The translations under genes were made by a program, and so were the position numbers. Shown here piece after piece: positions 36,312 to 46,881 of a stretch of DNA of 46,881 nucleotides (position 1 is the stretch's first letter; each line of letters opens with the position of its first letter). The DNA is taken from assembly GCF_003852515.1 (NCBI RefSeq), contig NZ_QAJK01000033.1:1-46881 (forward strand), in the 5' to 3' direction. The notes under the pieces are model-generated. The model did not search any database. It was not told the origin of the DNA and saw nothing but the letters and a program-made list of their open reading frames with translations. Source of the stretch: Variovorax sp. KBW07 (lineage in GTDB: Bacteria > Pseudomonadota > Gammaproteobacteria > Burkholderiales > Burkholderiaceae_C).

Positions 36312-38429
36312 ATGCAGACCGCTGCGCTTTCCGTTTTTTCCGCCGCGCCCAAGACCCAGGCCGAGCGCCTTGCCGCGGCGCTGGCCACGCTCAACGAGGC
36401 GCAGCGCGCGGCGGTCGAGCACGGCGTGGGCGCGGCCCTGGATGGCGACCAGCGCCCGCTGCTGGTGATTGCCGGCGCCGGCTCCGGCAAGACCAGCACG
36501 CTGGCGCACCGCGTGGCGCACCTCATTGCCGGCGGGGTCGATCCGCAGCGCCTGCTGTTGTTGACCTTCTCGCGCCGTGCCGCGCAGGAAATGGAGCGCC
36601 GCGCGGGCCAGGTGCTGGCGCGGGTGCTGGGCCTGAAGTCCGAGCGGCCGCCCGCACTGCCGTGGGCCGGCACCTTCCACGGCATCGGCGCGCGGCTGCT
36701 GCGCGAGTACGCCGCGCAGATCGGCCTGGACGAAAACTTCACCATCCACGACCGCGGCGACGCCGAAGACCTCATGGGGCTGGTGCGCCACGAACTCGGC
36801 CTGTCTTCGACGGTGAACCGCTTCCCGCGCAAGGGCACCTGCCTGTCGATCTACTCGCGCTGCGTCAACACCCGCGCGCCGCTGGCCCAGGTGCTGAAGG
36901 AGTCGTTTCCCTGGTGCGACGAATGGGAGGCCGAGCTCAAGAAGCTGTTCGGCGCTTATGTCGAGGCCAAGCAGCAGCAGAACGTGCTCGACTACGACGA
37001 CCTGCTGCTCTACTGGGCCGAAATGGCGGCCGAGCCCGCACTGGCCGAGGCCATGGGCGCGCGCTTCGACCACGTGCTGGTCGACGAGTACCAGGACACC
37101 AACCTGCTGCAGGCCGCGATTCTGCTGGCGCTCAAGCCCGACGGACGCGGCGTGACGGTGGTGGGGGACGACGCACAGTCGATCTATTCGTTTCGCGGCG
37201 CGACGGTGCGCAACATCCTCGACTTTCCCTCGCAGTTCTCTCAGGATGCCCGGGTGGTCACGCTGGAGCGCAACTACCGCTCGACGCAGCCGATTCTCGA
37301 TGTCTCGAACCGCGTCATTGCGCATGCCGCAGAGCGGCACGCCAAGACGCTCTGGACCGACAAGCCCTCGGCCGGCAAGCCGCTGCTGGTGCTCGTGCCC
37401 GACGATGCCGGGCAGGCGCGCTGGGTGGCCGACAAGGTGCTCGAGCATCGCGAGGGCGGGCTGGCGCTGAAGTCGCAGGCGGTGCTGTTTCGCACCTCGT
37501 CGCACAGCGCGGGCCTCGAGCTCGAACTGGCACGCCGCAACATCCCGTTCATGAAGTACGGAGGCCTCAAGTTCCTTGAGGCCTCGCACGTGAAAGACCT
37601 GCTCGCGGTGCTGCGCTTTGCCCAGAACCCCCGCGGTCGCATGGCGGGCTTTCGCGTGACGCAACTGATTCCGGGCATCGGGCCCGTCACGGGTACGCGG
37701 CTGCTCGATGCCATGGACCAGGCCGCCGACCCCGCCGCGGCCGTGCGCGATTTCGTGCCGCCTTCCGCGGCGCGCGCGCAGTGGTCCGACTTTGCCGACG
37801 CCTATGCCGCGTTGCGTGCGCCTTCGCTGGCGTGGCCGGCCGACGTGGAACTGGCCATGGACTGGTATCTGCCGCACCTGGAGCGGCTGTACGAGGACAC
37901 CTCCGGCGTGCGCCGCGCAGACGTGGAGCAGCTCGCGCGGCTCGCTGCCGGGTATGGCTCGCGCGAACGCTTCCTGACCGAGCTCACGCTCGATCCGCCC
38001 GAGGCCACCAGCGACCGCCCGGGCCCGCCGCTGCTCGACGAAGACTTCCTGATCCTCTCGACCATCCATTCGGCCAAGGGGCAGGAATGGAATTCGGTGC
38101 ATGTGCTCAACGTGGTCGACGGCTGCATGCCGGCCGACGTGGCGCAGGGCGCGCACGAGCTCGAAGAAGAGCGCCGGCTGCTCTACGTGGCCATGACGCG
38201 GGCGCGCGACCATCTGCACCTGCTGGTGCCGCAGCGCTTCTACATTCCGCAGCAGGCGGCGCGCGGCGACCGGCACCTGTACGCCAACCGCACGCGCTTC
38301 ATCGCGGACGCCGACCTCGAGGGCTTCGAGCAGCAGACCTGGCCGCCTCCGCCGGTGCTGCCGCCCGCGGTGCCGCCGCCGGCCGCCGTGATCGATCTGC
38401 GCAACCGCATGCGCGCCGCTTGGCGCTGA
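36312..38429 (+). CDS. UvrD/Rep-family ATP-dependent DNA helicase
   Basis: The 705-residue superfamily-1A helicase has Walker A AGAGSGKT (54-61), motif Ia LLTFSRRAAQEM, motif II DEYQDTN, motif III QSIYSFRGA, motif IV-like RNYRST, motif V STIHSAKGQEWN and motif VI VAMTRARDHLHLL. It is shorter than UvrD and ends after a Pro-rich linker (WPPPPVLPPAVPPPAAVIDL). It therefore resembles the PcrA-like accessory helicases of beta-proteobacteria rather than UvrD itself. ATG 36312 is used because the upstream open frame is outside the family. It probably unwinds DNA in repair. Confidence 0.9.
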   Translation: MQTAALSVFSAAPKTQAERLAAALATLNEAQRAAVEHGVGAALDGDQRPLLVIAGAGSGKTSTLAHRVAHLIAGGVDPQRLLLLTFSRRAAQEMERRAGQVLARVLGLKSERPPALPWAGTFHGIGARLLREYAAQIGLDENFTIHDRGDAEDLMGLVRHELGLSSTVNRFPRKGTCLSIYSRCVNTRAPLAQVLKESFPWCDEWEAELKKLFGAYVEAKQQQNVLDYDDLLLYWAEMAAEPALAEAMGARFDHVLVDEYQDTNLLQAAILLALKPDGRGVTVVGDDAQSIYSFRGATVRNILDFPSQFSQDARVVTLERNYRSTQPILDVSNRVIAHAAERHAKTLWTDKPSAGKPLLVLVPDDAGQARWVADKVLEHREGGLALKSQAVLFRTSSHSAGLELELARRNIPFMKYGGLKFLEASHVKDLLAVLRFAQNPRGRMAGFRVTQLIPGIGPVTGTRLLDAMDQAADPAAAVRDFVPPSAARAQWSDFADAYAALRAPSLAWPADVELAMDWYLPHLERLYEDTSGVRRADVEQLARLAAGYGSRERFLTELTLDPPEATSDRPGPPLLDEDFLILSTIHSAKGQEWNSVHVLNVVDGCMPADVAQGAHELEEERRLLYVAMTRARDHLHLLVPQRFYIPQQAARGDRHLYANRTRFIADADLEGFEQQTWPPPPVLPPAVPPPAAVIDLRNRMRAAWR

Positions 38430-38521
38430 ACGGGCTGGCCCTTCGCGCGGCATGGTCACCGCGGCAGGGAAATGAAAACACTTGCTTTCAAAGCGCTGTA
38501 GCGGCTGCCCCGCTGGCGTTG

Positions 38522-38544
38522 TCCGCTATGGATTGAATAGCGGA
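38522..38544. repeat. Gapped palindrome, copy 2
   Basis: TCCGCTAT, seven-base spacer GGATTGA, ATAGCGGA, the same design and spacer length as the element at 18652-18674 (arms differ at one position, with a compensating change). It lies about 90 bases after the helicase stop. Confidence 0.65.
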
Positions 38545-38589
38545 TCGTGAGGCATTTTCGAGGCCCCGTACCCCCGGGCAACTCGGGTA

Positions 38590-38618
38590 TTGCAATACCG
38601 TGACAGCTTGGGCATAGT
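38590..38618 (+). promoter_or_regulatory. Candidate sigma-70 promoter for hpf
   Basis: TTGCAA at 38590-38595, 17-base spacer, CATAGT at 38613-38618. Transcription would begin near 38625, so the pyrimidine tract would lie close to the very 5' end of the mRNA. Boxes fit only in part, so this is a candidate. Confidence 0.35.
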
Positions 38619-38629
38619 GAATCGACCGA

Positions 38630-38691
38630 CCCCTCTTTCTCCTTCCTCCCCTCCCTCTTCTTCCCCCTTTCTCCCTCTCCCAGTCACTGTT
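38630..38691 (+). other. 62-base uninterrupted pyrimidine tract
   Basis: Every base from 38630 to 38691 is C or T, in a genome with otherwise mixed GC-rich sequence. It lies between the putative promoter and the hpf start, hence in the leader RNA. Such tracts can bind ribosomal protein S1 or, as DNA, form triple-stranded structures. The length is unusual. Confidence 0.9.
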
Positions 38692-38756
38692 TCGCCGACC
38701 ACGCTTCATTCCGGAGCGGGGTCATTTCCCCAACCGTCAATTCCAGGAGGTCATTC

Positions 38757-39086
38757 ATGAATTTGACGATCAGCGGTCATCACCTCGACGTCACACCTGC
38801 CTTGCGCACCTACGTCACGAGCAAGTTGGACCGGATCACCCGACATTTCGACCAGGTAGTCGATGTGAAGGTGATCCTCACGGTGGAAAAGCAGAAGGAA
38901 AAGGAACGCCGCCAAAGGGCGGAATGCAACATCCACGTCAAGGGCAATGACATGTTCGCGGAGTCGAGCCACGCTGATCTCTACGCTGCGGTCGATGAAC
39001 TGGTCGACAAGCTCGACCGCCAGGTGGTGCGCCACAAGGACCGCCTGCAAGACCACCATCACGCGGCACCCAAGCGCCTGATGTAA
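38757..39086 (+). CDS. hpf: Short-form ribosome hibernation promoting factor
   Basis: The 109-residue Hpf/RaiA-family protein binds the 30S subunit and helps form inactive 100S ribosomes in slow growth. It begins [20 protein letters not shown], with the [19 protein letters not shown] core and the [35 protein letters not shown] helical part, all family-typical. Length indicates the short form. A strong AGGAGG lies before the ATG. It is followed by two hairpins and then ptsN, so hpf is probably a separate transcript. In many proteobacteria rpoN lies just upstream; here a helicase does. Confidence 0.95.
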   Translation: MNLTISGHHLDVTPALRTYVTSKLDRITRHFDQVVDVKVILTVEKQKEKERRQRAECNIHVKGNDMFAESSHADLYAAVDELVDKLDRQVVRHKDRLQDHHHAAPKRLM

Positions 39087-39110
39087 GCAGTAGCCCCACC
39101 AGGGGCTTAC
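39083..39110 (+). terminator. First hairpin after hpf
   Basis: GTAAG and CTTAC pair at the base with GCCCC/GGGGC above, starting at the hpf stop codon. No T-run follows directly, so it probably acts as an mRNA end or stability element together with the next hairpin. Confidence 0.45.
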
Positions 39111-39117
39111 GCCACGC

Positions 39118-39140
39118 AAGCCGCCTTCGGGCGGCTTTTT
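39118..39140 (+). terminator. Strong intrinsic terminator after hpf
   Basis: AAGCCGCC, TTCG tetraloop, GGCGGCTT followed by TTT. It separates hpf transcription from ptsN, whose own promoter would lie near 39230-39260. Confidence 0.85.
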
Positions 39141-39281
39141 GTTTTCCGACTGTTGCAGTGCGGCTTTGCAAGCCCCTTCGAGGTGTACGAGGCCTCCGGG
39201 CAACATGTAGACAAAAAGTAGATAAGGGGACTGGGGGTTTTTACCAAGCGGGTGCATAATCGCCCCCGCTCTGCACCCACC

Positions 39282-39749
39282 ATGAATCGCCTCGCGTCCA
39301 TCCTGCCGCCCGCTCAAGTGCTCGTGAGCGTTGACGCCACCAGCAAAAAACGTGCTTTTGAAGAAGCCGGCTTGCTGTTCGAAAGCCTTCACGGCCTGGG
39401 CCGTGCCCTCATTACCGACAGCCTGTTTGCGCGCGAGCGCCTGGGCTCCACCGGTCTGGGCCATGGTGTCGCCATTCCGCATGGCCGCATCAAGGGCCTG
39501 AAGGCACCAATGGCCGCCGTGTTCCAGCTTGCCAATCCGATCGGCTTCGACGCCCCCGACGAGCAACCCGTGGCGCTGCTGATCTTCCTGCTGGTGCCCG
39601 AAGCGGCCACGCAGAAGCACCTCGAAATCCTCTCTGAAATCGCCGAGCTGCTGAGCGACGCCAGCCTGCGCGAACAGATCAAGTCCAGCACCGACGCGGC
39701 CGTTCTGCACGGCCTCATTGCCGGCTGGCAGTCCACGCAAGTCGCCTGA
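39282..39749 (+). CDS. ptsN: PTS IIA-like nitrogen-regulatory protein PtsN
   Basis: The 155-residue EIIA-Ntr receives a phosphate at H67 in GVAIPHGR from the nitrogen phosphotransferase chain (PtsP, NPr). In its unphosphorylated form it regulates potassium uptake and other targets in relatives. The N-terminal ILPPAQVLVSVDATSKKRAFEEAGLLF and C-terminal ATQKHLEILSEIAELLSD are typical. A CATAAT box lies about 25 bases upstream of the ATG (39255-39260), with a weak -35. It forms a cluster with hpf and hprK. Confidence 0.95.
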   Translation: MNRLASILPPAQVLVSVDATSKKRAFEEAGLLFESLHGLGRALITDSLFARERLGSTGLGHGVAIPHGRIKGLKAPMAAVFQLANPIGFDAPDEQPVALLIFLLVPEAATQKHLEILSEIAELLSDASLREQIKSSTDAAVLHGLIAGWQSTQVA

Positions 39750-39844
39750 GCGCATGCGTCGGCTCGCGCGGCTGCTGATAAGCTGCGCGACACCTCCTGT
39801 CACTCACCATCCAAAGCCGGCGTTGAGCGCCGTCTCCTGAACGC

Positions 39845-40798
39845 ATGAAGCCGACCGTCATCAGCGCCGATGCCATGTTCGAGGAGTTCCGCGGATCGCT
39901 CCGCTGGGAATGGCTCGCCGGGCTCGGAGCGTCAGAGCGCCAGTTCGACCCCGAAGTCATCAGCCGGGCCCAGTCGGCCGCCGACCTGGTCGGCTACCTC
40001 AACTACATCCACCCGTATCGCGTGCAGATCCTGGGCGCCCGCGAGGTGGCCTACCTGACGCGCGGCAGCCAGGAAGACTGCGCCCGCCGCATTGCCCGCA
40101 TCGTCACGCTGGAGCCGCCGATGCTGGTGCTGGCCGATGGCCAGGCGCCGCCCGACGAGCTGCTGTCGATCTGCGAGCGCGCCCAGCTGCCGCTGTTTGC
40201 CACGCGCGAGTCGTCGGCCTTCGTGATCGACCTGCTGCGCGCCTACCTGTCCAAGCACTTCGCCGAGCGCACCTCAATGCACGGCGTGTTCATGGACATC
40301 CTGGGCATGGGCGTGATGATCACGGGCGAATCGGGCCTGGGCAAGAGCGAGCTGGGGCTGGAGCTGATCTCGCGCGGCAACGGCCTCGTGGCCGACGACG
40401 CGGTCGATCTTTATCGCATCAACCAGAACACCATCGAGGGCCGTTGCCCCGACCTGCTGCTGAACCTGCTGGAGGTGCGCGGCATCGGCCTGCTGGACAT
40501 CCGCGCGATCTTCGGCGAGACGGCGGTGCGCCGGAAGATGCGCCTGAAGCTCATCGTGCACCTCGTGCGGCGCGACAGCTTCGAGCGCGACTACGAGCGC
40601 ATGCCCTCGGCGCCGCTCACGCAGGACGTGCTGGGCATTCCGGTGCGCAAGGTCATCATCCAGGTGGTGGCGGGGCGAAACATCGCCGTGCTGGTCGAGG
40701 CGGCGGTGCGCAATTCGATCCTGCAGCTGCGCGGCATCGACACTTACGCAGATTTCGTGGCGCGCCACCACAAGGCGATGGAAAACGGCCAGGACTGA
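39845..40798 (+). CDS. hprK: HPr kinase/phosphorylase
   Basis: The 317-residue enzyme reversibly phosphorylates HPr on serine with ATP. Residues 1-130 are the N-terminal domain, H146 lies in the conserved [10 protein letters not shown], the P-loop GESGLGKS is at 161-168 and the signature [12 protein letters not shown] follows. In proteobacteria it usually adjusts a regulatory phosphotransfer chain and often neighbours ptsN. It lies 95 bases after ptsN and converges on fur with 33 bases between the stops. The gene rapZ, often next, is absent here. Confidence 0.95.
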   Translation: MKPTVISADAMFEEFRGSLRWEWLAGLGASERQFDPEVISRAQSAADLVGYLNYIHPYRVQILGAREVAYLTRGSQEDCARRIARIVTLEPPMLVLADGQAPPDELLSICERAQLPLFATRESSAFVIDLLRAYLSKHFAERTSMHGVFMDILGMGVMITGESGLGKSELGLELISRGNGLVADDAVDLYRINQNTIEGRCPDLLLNLLEVRGIGLLDIRAIFGETAVRRKMRLKLIVHLVRRDSFERDYERMPSAPLTQDVLGIPVRKVIIQVVAGRNIAVLVEAAVRNSILQLRGIDTYADFVARHHKAMENGQD

Positions 40799-40831
40799 CA
40801 GCGTGCTGCTGCCAGAGGGGGTAAGCCGTCG

Positions 40832-41251
40832 TTAGCGCTTCTTTACACAGTCGCCGCAGAGGCCGTAGAGCGACATGGCGTGGTCCTGCAGGATCCAGCC
40901 CTTGTCCTTGGCAATCATCTGCTGGCGGCGTTCGATCTCGGCGTCGTAGAACTCCTCGACCTTGCCGCACGAGGTGCAGATCAGGTGGTCGTGGTGCGTG
41001 CCTTCGTTCAGTTCGTAGACCGCCTTGCCGCTTTCGAAGTGGCTGCGCTCCAGGATGCCCGCCTGCTCGAACTGCGTCAGCACCCGGTACACCGTGGCAA
41101 GGCCAATGTCCGAATGTTCGTTCAGCAGGACGCGAAACACGTCTTCGGCCGTCATGTGCCGTTGGCTGCCGGTCTGGAAGATCTCGAGAATCTTCAGGCG
41201 TGGCAATGTGGCCTTGAGGCCGGTATTCTTGAGTTCGTCGATATTGGCCAT
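40832..41251 (-). CDS. fur: Ferric uptake regulator Fur
   Basis: The 139-residue iron-responsive repressor has an N-terminal winged helix (1-80, with [19 protein letters not shown] as recognition region) and a metal/dimerisation domain with HHDH (86-89), C92, C95, C132 and C135. When Fe2+-loaded it represses iron-uptake genes. It is divergent from bamE, separated by 89 bases, an arrangement seen in several proteobacteria. The Zn-binding cysteine pairs are intact. Confidence 0.96.
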   Translation of the reverse strand: MANIDELKNTGLKATLPRLKILEIFQTGSQRHMTAEDVFRVLLNEHSDIGLATVYRVLTQFEQAGILERSHFESGKAVYELNEGTHHDHLICTSCGKVEEFYDAEIERRQQMIAKDKGWILQDHAMSLYGLCGDCVKKR

Positions 41252-41340
41252 GTTGATTCCTGCACCCGGTGCTGCGGCCGGGGCCCCGAAAAGGCCAGCC
41301 GCTACAATGGCCGATCATATCGCTACCCCTTTTTCCTCCC

Positions 41341-41913
41341 ATGCCTGCCATTCTCAAACGCCGTCCCTGGCTGCTGGTTGCTGCCGTCGCCGCGACGCTC
41401 TTCCTCGGCGCCTGCAGCGGTTTCAGCGATCGCACGCGTGGCGCGCTGTCGGCTGTCACCCCCTACAAGGTCGAAGTGGTGCAGGGCAATTTCGTGTCCA
41501 AGGAACAGGTCGCGGCGCTCAAGCCCGGCATGTCGCGCCAGCAGGTGCGTGAAATCCTCGGCACCTCGCTGCTGACCGATGTTTTCCACGCCAACCGCTG
41601 GGACTACGTCTTCACCATTCGCCGCCAGGGCGTCGAGCCGCAAGAGCGCCACCTGACCGTGTTCTTCAACGGCGAGATCATGGACCGCTTCGTGGGCGAC
41701 GAAATGCCCAGCGAAGAAGACTTCGTCGCCACGCTCGACACCCGCAAGAAGAGCGGCAAGGTGCCGCAGCTCGAAGCTTCTGAAGACGACCTGAAGAAAT
41801 ACGCGCCCAAGGACAAAGACAAGGACGGCAAATCCGACACCGCGGCAGCTGCTTCGGCCGCCACCGTGCCGCCCCTGCCGGCAGCCTACCCCCCGCTCGA
41901 AGCCGCGCGCTGA
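41341..41913 (+). CDS. bamE: Outer-membrane assembly lipoprotein BamE
   Basis: The 190-residue lipoprotein has a signal peptide ending at the lipobox LGAC (Cys at about 25) and the SmpA/OmlA domain (VQGNFVSKEQVAALKPGMSR, WDYVFTIRRQG). It belongs to the beta-barrel assembly machine. The C-terminal third is Lys/Asp-rich and low-complexity (KYAPKDKDKDGKSD), then Ala/Pro-rich. A TACAAT box at 41303-41308 is a candidate -10 without a good -35. ATG 41341 is the family start; the frame is open further upstream. Confidence 0.95.
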   Translation: MPAILKRRPWLLVAAVAATLFLGACSGFSDRTRGALSAVTPYKVEVVQGNFVSKEQVAALKPGMSRQQVREILGTSLLTDVFHANRWDYVFTIRRQGVEPQERHLTVFFNGEIMDRFVGDEMPSEEDFVATLDTRKKSGKVPQLEASEDDLKKYAPKDKDKDGKSDTAAAASAATVPPLPAAYPPLEAAR

Positions 41914-42012
41914 GCGCAGCACCGGCAGCAACAGCGGGCGGCGCCCGCCGAGTCAGGCGGCGTCCGTCCCGTGTCCATGCATCCCTGTGGCCATTCCGAA
42001 GACTGAATCCGC

Positions 42013-42858
42013 GTGACTGAACCCATCTCTTCTTCCTCTTCTTCTTCCACCCCCGCATCGCGCCGCGTCGCGATCGCCGGGGCTTCGGGCCGCATGGGCC
42101 ACATGCTCATCGAGGCCGTGCGCAATGCGCAAGACTGCCGCCTCGCCGGCGCCCTCGACATGGCCGGCAGCGGCGCACTGGGCGCCGATGCCGCCGCCTT
42201 CCTGGGCTTCACCAGCGGCGTGCCCATCGTGTCCGACCTGCGCACCGGCCTGAAAGACGCGCAGGTCCTCATCGACTTCACCCGCCCCGAAGGCACGCTC
42301 GCGCACCTCGCGGTCTGCCGCGAACTGGGCGTGCAGGCCGTGATCGGCACCACCGGCTTCAGCGACGCGCAAAAAGCCGAAATTGCCGAGATCGCCAAGG
42401 ACATCGCGATCATGGTCTCGCCCAACATGAGCGTGGGCGTCAACGTCACCTTCAAGCTGCTCGAAATGGCGGCCAAGGCCATGTCGACCGGCTACGACAT
42501 CGAGATCATCGAAGCCCACCACCGCCACAAGGTCGACGCGCCTTCGGGCACCGCGCTCAAGATGGGCGAAGTCATCGCCGATGCGCTGGGCCGAGACCTG
42601 AAGGACTGCGCCGTCTATGCCCGCGAAGGCATCACCGGCGAGCGCGATCCCTCGACCATCGGCTTCTCGGCCATCCGCGGCGGCGACATCGTGGGCGACC
42701 ACACCGTGCTGTTCGCGGGCATCGGCGAGCGCATCGAGGTCACGCACAAGTCTTCGAGCCGCGTCACCTACGCGCAGGGCGCCCTGCGCGCCGTGCGCTT
42801 CCTGAGCGGCCAGAAGACCGGCCTGTTCGACATGTTCGACGTGCTCGGCCTGCGCTGA
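42013..42858 (+). CDS. dapB: 4-Hydroxy-tetrahydrodipicolinate reductase
   Basis: The 281-residue enzyme of lysine and diaminopimelate synthesis reduces 4-hydroxy-tetrahydrodipicolinate with NAD(P)H. It has the dinucleotide-binding GASGRMG (about 25-31), [12 protein letters not shown] and the catalytic signature [23 protein letters not shown] 42013 is used with a Ser-rich lead. It follows bamE by 99 bases and is followed by exbB after 27 bases. This step supplies peptidoglycan precursors. Confidence 0.95.
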   Translation: MTEPISSSSSSSTPASRRVAIAGASGRMGHMLIEAVRNAQDCRLAGALDMAGSGALGADAAAFLGFTSGVPIVSDLRTGLKDAQVLIDFTRPEGTLAHLAVCRELGVQAVIGTTGFSDAQKAEIAEIAKDIAIMVSPNMSVGVNVTFKLLEMAAKAMSTGYDIEIIEAHHRHKVDAPSGTALKMGEVIADALGRDLKDCAVYAREGITGERDPSTIGFSAIRGGDIVGDHTVLFAGIGERIEVTHKSSSRVTYAQGALRAVRFLSGQKTGLFDMFDVLGLR

Positions 42859-42885
42859 TTCACGCAAGACCCACAAGGACCGCCG

Positions 42886-43581
42886 ATGAGCGTGCTGGAA
42901 CTGCTGACCCAGGGTGACGGCGTCAGCCGTGCGGTGGCGGCGCTGCTGCTGGCCATGTCGATCGCAAGCTGGGTCGTGATTCTCTGGAAAGCCTGGCTGC
43001 TGCGCGGCGGCACGCGCGACGTGCTGCGCAGCATCGCCGCGTTCTGGCAGTCGTCCACGCTCACCGACGCCGAGCACAAGCTCAAGGCCTTCGACCGCGC
43101 AACGCTCGTCTTGCCCGCTGTGTCCGCCATCAAGGGCGCGGCCGCGGGCGCACCCGACGGAACACTGGGCGCGACGGGCGACCGCAACCAGCGCCTGACC
43201 CGCGTGCTGCGCGACGCTTTGCACGGCGCGTTGCGGCGCCTGCAGGCCGGCCAGATTCTTCTGGCCACCGTCGGCGCCACCGCGCCCTTCGTCGGCCTGC
43301 TGGGCACGGTCTGGGGCATCTACCGCGCGCTCTCGGGCATCGCGGGCCAGACCGGTGGCTTCACCATCGACAAGGTGGCCGGCCCGGTTGGCGAAGCACT
43401 CGTCATGACCGCCTTCGGCCTGGCCGTCGCCATTCCGGCCGTGCTGGCCTACAACGTGTTCGGCCGCGTCATCGGCCGCATCGAAGCCGAGCTCGAAGGT
43501 TTCGCGCACGACCTGCTCGGCAGCTTCGGCGAGGCCCCGAAGCCCGCCGCGCCGCCGCCCGCCCGGCCAATGCCGGTCTGA
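42886..43581 (+). CDS. exbB: MotA/TolQ/ExbB proton channel family protein
   Basis: The 231-residue protein has three membrane segments: one near the N-terminus (about 14-34) and two in the second half (LLATVGATAPFVGLLGTVWGIY and ALVMTAFGLAVAIPAVLAYNVF). The conserved GLLGTVWG and proton-path residues in the third helix match ExbB/TolQ. With ExbD it converts the proton gradient into motion for TonB-dependent transport or outer-membrane stabilisation. No tonB or tolR-like partner other than exbD is here. The C-terminus is Pro/Ala-rich. Confidence 0.9.
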   Translation: MSVLELLTQGDGVSRAVAALLLAMSIASWVVILWKAWLLRGGTRDVLRSIAAFWQSSTLTDAEHKLKAFDRATLVLPAVSAIKGAAAGAPDGTLGATGDRNQRLTRVLRDALHGALRRLQAGQILLATVGATAPFVGLLGTVWGIYRALSGIAGQTGGFTIDKVAGPVGEALVMTAFGLAVAIPAVLAYNVFGRVIGRIEAELEGFAHDLLGSFGEAPKPAAPPPARPMPV

Positions 43582-43611
43582 CCCGGCAAGCCACTCGTCA
43601 ATCAATAAATC

Positions 43612-44085
43612 ATGGCCTTCGGTCGCACGTCATTGGGCAGCAGCGCTGGCGGTGGCGGGCGCGCGATGGGGGCCGGCGCGCAGCGGCCGCTGTCCGACAT
43701 CAACGTCACGCCGCTGGTCGACGTGATGCTGGTGTTGCTGGTGATCTTCATCATCACCGCGCCGCTGATGGCCAGCTCGATCAAGCTCGACCTGCCGCAG
43801 ACCGATGCGGGCCAGCCCAACGACGCGCCCAAGTTCGTGAGCCTGTCGGTCGATGCCTCGGGCAAGGTCTTCTTCAACGACCAGCCCGTGACCGATGAAG
43901 AGCTGGCAACGCGGCTTGAAAAGGCCGCTGCCGACAGCAAGGACACCGAGGTGCAACTGCGTGCCGACCAGACCGTGCCCTATGGCAAGGTGGTCACGCT
44001 GATGGGCATTGCGAACAAGGCAGGGCTGAGCCGCATCGGGTTCGTGACAGAGGCCGACGCGTCGGCTGCTGGAAAGCCGCGCTGA
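43612..44085 (+). CDS. exbD: ExbD/TolR family energy-transducing protein
   Basis: The 157-residue protein has a short Gly-rich cytoplasmic tail and one membrane helix (about 38-58) with the essential aspartate in LSDINVTPLVDVMLVLLVIF. A periplasmic domain (SLSVDASGKVFFNDQPV) follows. It partners ExbB, 30 bases upstream. It ends before an intergenic hairpin shared with the convergent glycogen phosphorylase gene. Confidence 0.92.
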   Translation: MAFGRTSLGSSAGGGGRAMGAGAQRPLSDINVTPLVDVMLVLLVIFIITAPLMASSIKLDLPQTDAGQPNDAPKFVSLSVDASGKVFFNDQPVTDEELATRLEKAAADSKDTEVQLRADQTVPYGKVVTLMGIANKAGLSRIGFVTEADASAAGKPR

Positions 44086-44099
44086 CCCTGTCCTGGTTT

Positions 44100-44215
44100 T
44101 GCTCCTTCCCCTTCGGGGGAAGGTTGGGATGGGGGCTGACCCCGCATCCCGTGCCGCAGAGACGTTGAGGCCGCCGTGCCCCCACCCCGGCCCTCCCCCG
44201 GGAGGGGAGGGAGAA
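44100..44215. repeat. Intergenic hairpin repeat between exbD and glgP
   Basis: CCTTCCCC, TTCG loop, GGGGAAGG at 44104-44123 followed by TTGGGATGGGGGC, and on the right a GCCCCCACCCCGGCCCTCCC block with further pairing. It is a recognisable GC-rich palindromic repeat of Burkholderiales between convergent genes, and presumably the transcript end for both. Confidence 0.55.
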
Positions 44216-44236
44216 ATACCGAAGAGCCAACAAGGC

Positions 44237-46729
<2,493 letters not shown>

Positions 46730-46881
46730 GGTGGGCGCTCTCGGTGTGAGTGGTGTTGTGTCTGTCATGCGCTCGGGCACGGTCTTTTCGCTGGGATGCT
46801 GCATGTCGGGCGCGTGTCGTGTTGCGAGGGGCGTGCTCTTGGCGCCGCTGTTCGGGGTGCGTGCGACTGACACCGGGTACT

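Larger units (their letters stand above)
38430..38756. other. Intergenic region and presumed hpf leader
   Basis: These 327 bases hold no gene. From left to right: a gapped palindrome (38522-38544), a candidate sigma-70 promoter (38590-38618) and a 62-base uninterrupted pyrimidine tract (38630-38691). A purine-rich TTCCAGGAGGTCATTC ribosome-binding region then comes right before hpf. Confidence 0.6.

Overview
The window is high-GC, densely packed chromosomal DNA. Gene content and protein sequences point to a beta-proteobacterium of the family Comamonadaceae, most probably Variovorax or a close relative. The main pointers are the fur/bamE/dapB/exbBD cluster, the hpf-ptsN-hprK cluster, the split pntAA-pntAB-pntB transhydrogenase and the typical Comamonadaceae intergenic hairpin repeats. 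This assignment is inference; there is no rRNA or tRNA in the window to confirm it.

Layout. 1-1.3 kb: a possible permease tail, a GFA-family zinc protein and a YebC/YeeN-family protein, all on the minus strand. 1.6-5.6 kb: a small uncharacterised protein, a PEP mutase/isocitrate lyase superfamily enzyme, the biotin ECF importer bioM-bioN-bioY and a DUF6314-like protein. 5.8-13.5 kb: mostly uncharacterised genes. These are a small secreted repeat protein, a membrane protein, a DUF6891-like protein, a VanW-domain protein with a glycosyltransferase-like C-terminus, a SMI1/KNR4 protein, a zinc-ribbon membrane protein and the flavin-dependent YhbW. 13.5-18.4 kb: an acyl-CoA synthetase, mnmA, a NUDIX hydrolase, a DUF4019-like protein and an orphan OmpR-type response regulator. 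18.8-23.6 kb: the proton-translocating transhydrogenase operon followed by fadD. 24.2-28.2 kb: a large subtilisin-like autotransporter whose 5' half is clearly AT-richer than everything around it. 28.5-34.2 kb: a dipeptide ABC importer in the order dppB-C-D-F-A. 34.3-38.4 kb: mtnN, corA and a UvrD-like helicase. 38.8-44.1 kb: hpf, ptsN, hprK, fur (minus), bamE, dapB, exbB and exbD. 44.2-46.7 kb: glycogen phosphorylase on the minus strand.

Functional links. Biotin uptake, dipeptide uptake and the energised ExbBD pair serve nutrient import. PntAA/AB/B supplies NADPH at the expense of the proton gradient. FadD and the second acyl-CoA synthetase activate fatty acids. PtsN and HprK are parts of a regulatory phosphotransfer system, with Hpf controlling ribosome hibernation. 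Fur and BamE are divergent, as in many proteobacteria.

The most unusual features are as follows. The autotransporter locus is bracketed by two diverged copies of the DNA around the dppB start codon, which suggests insertion or duplication. A 62-base uninterrupted pyrimidine tract lies in the presumed hpf leader. One protein fuses a VanW domain, a Cys-rich knuckle and a glycosyltransferase-like region. Two related gapped palindromes lie about 20 kb apart. I see no CRISPR array, complete insertion sequence, rRNA or tRNA gene.
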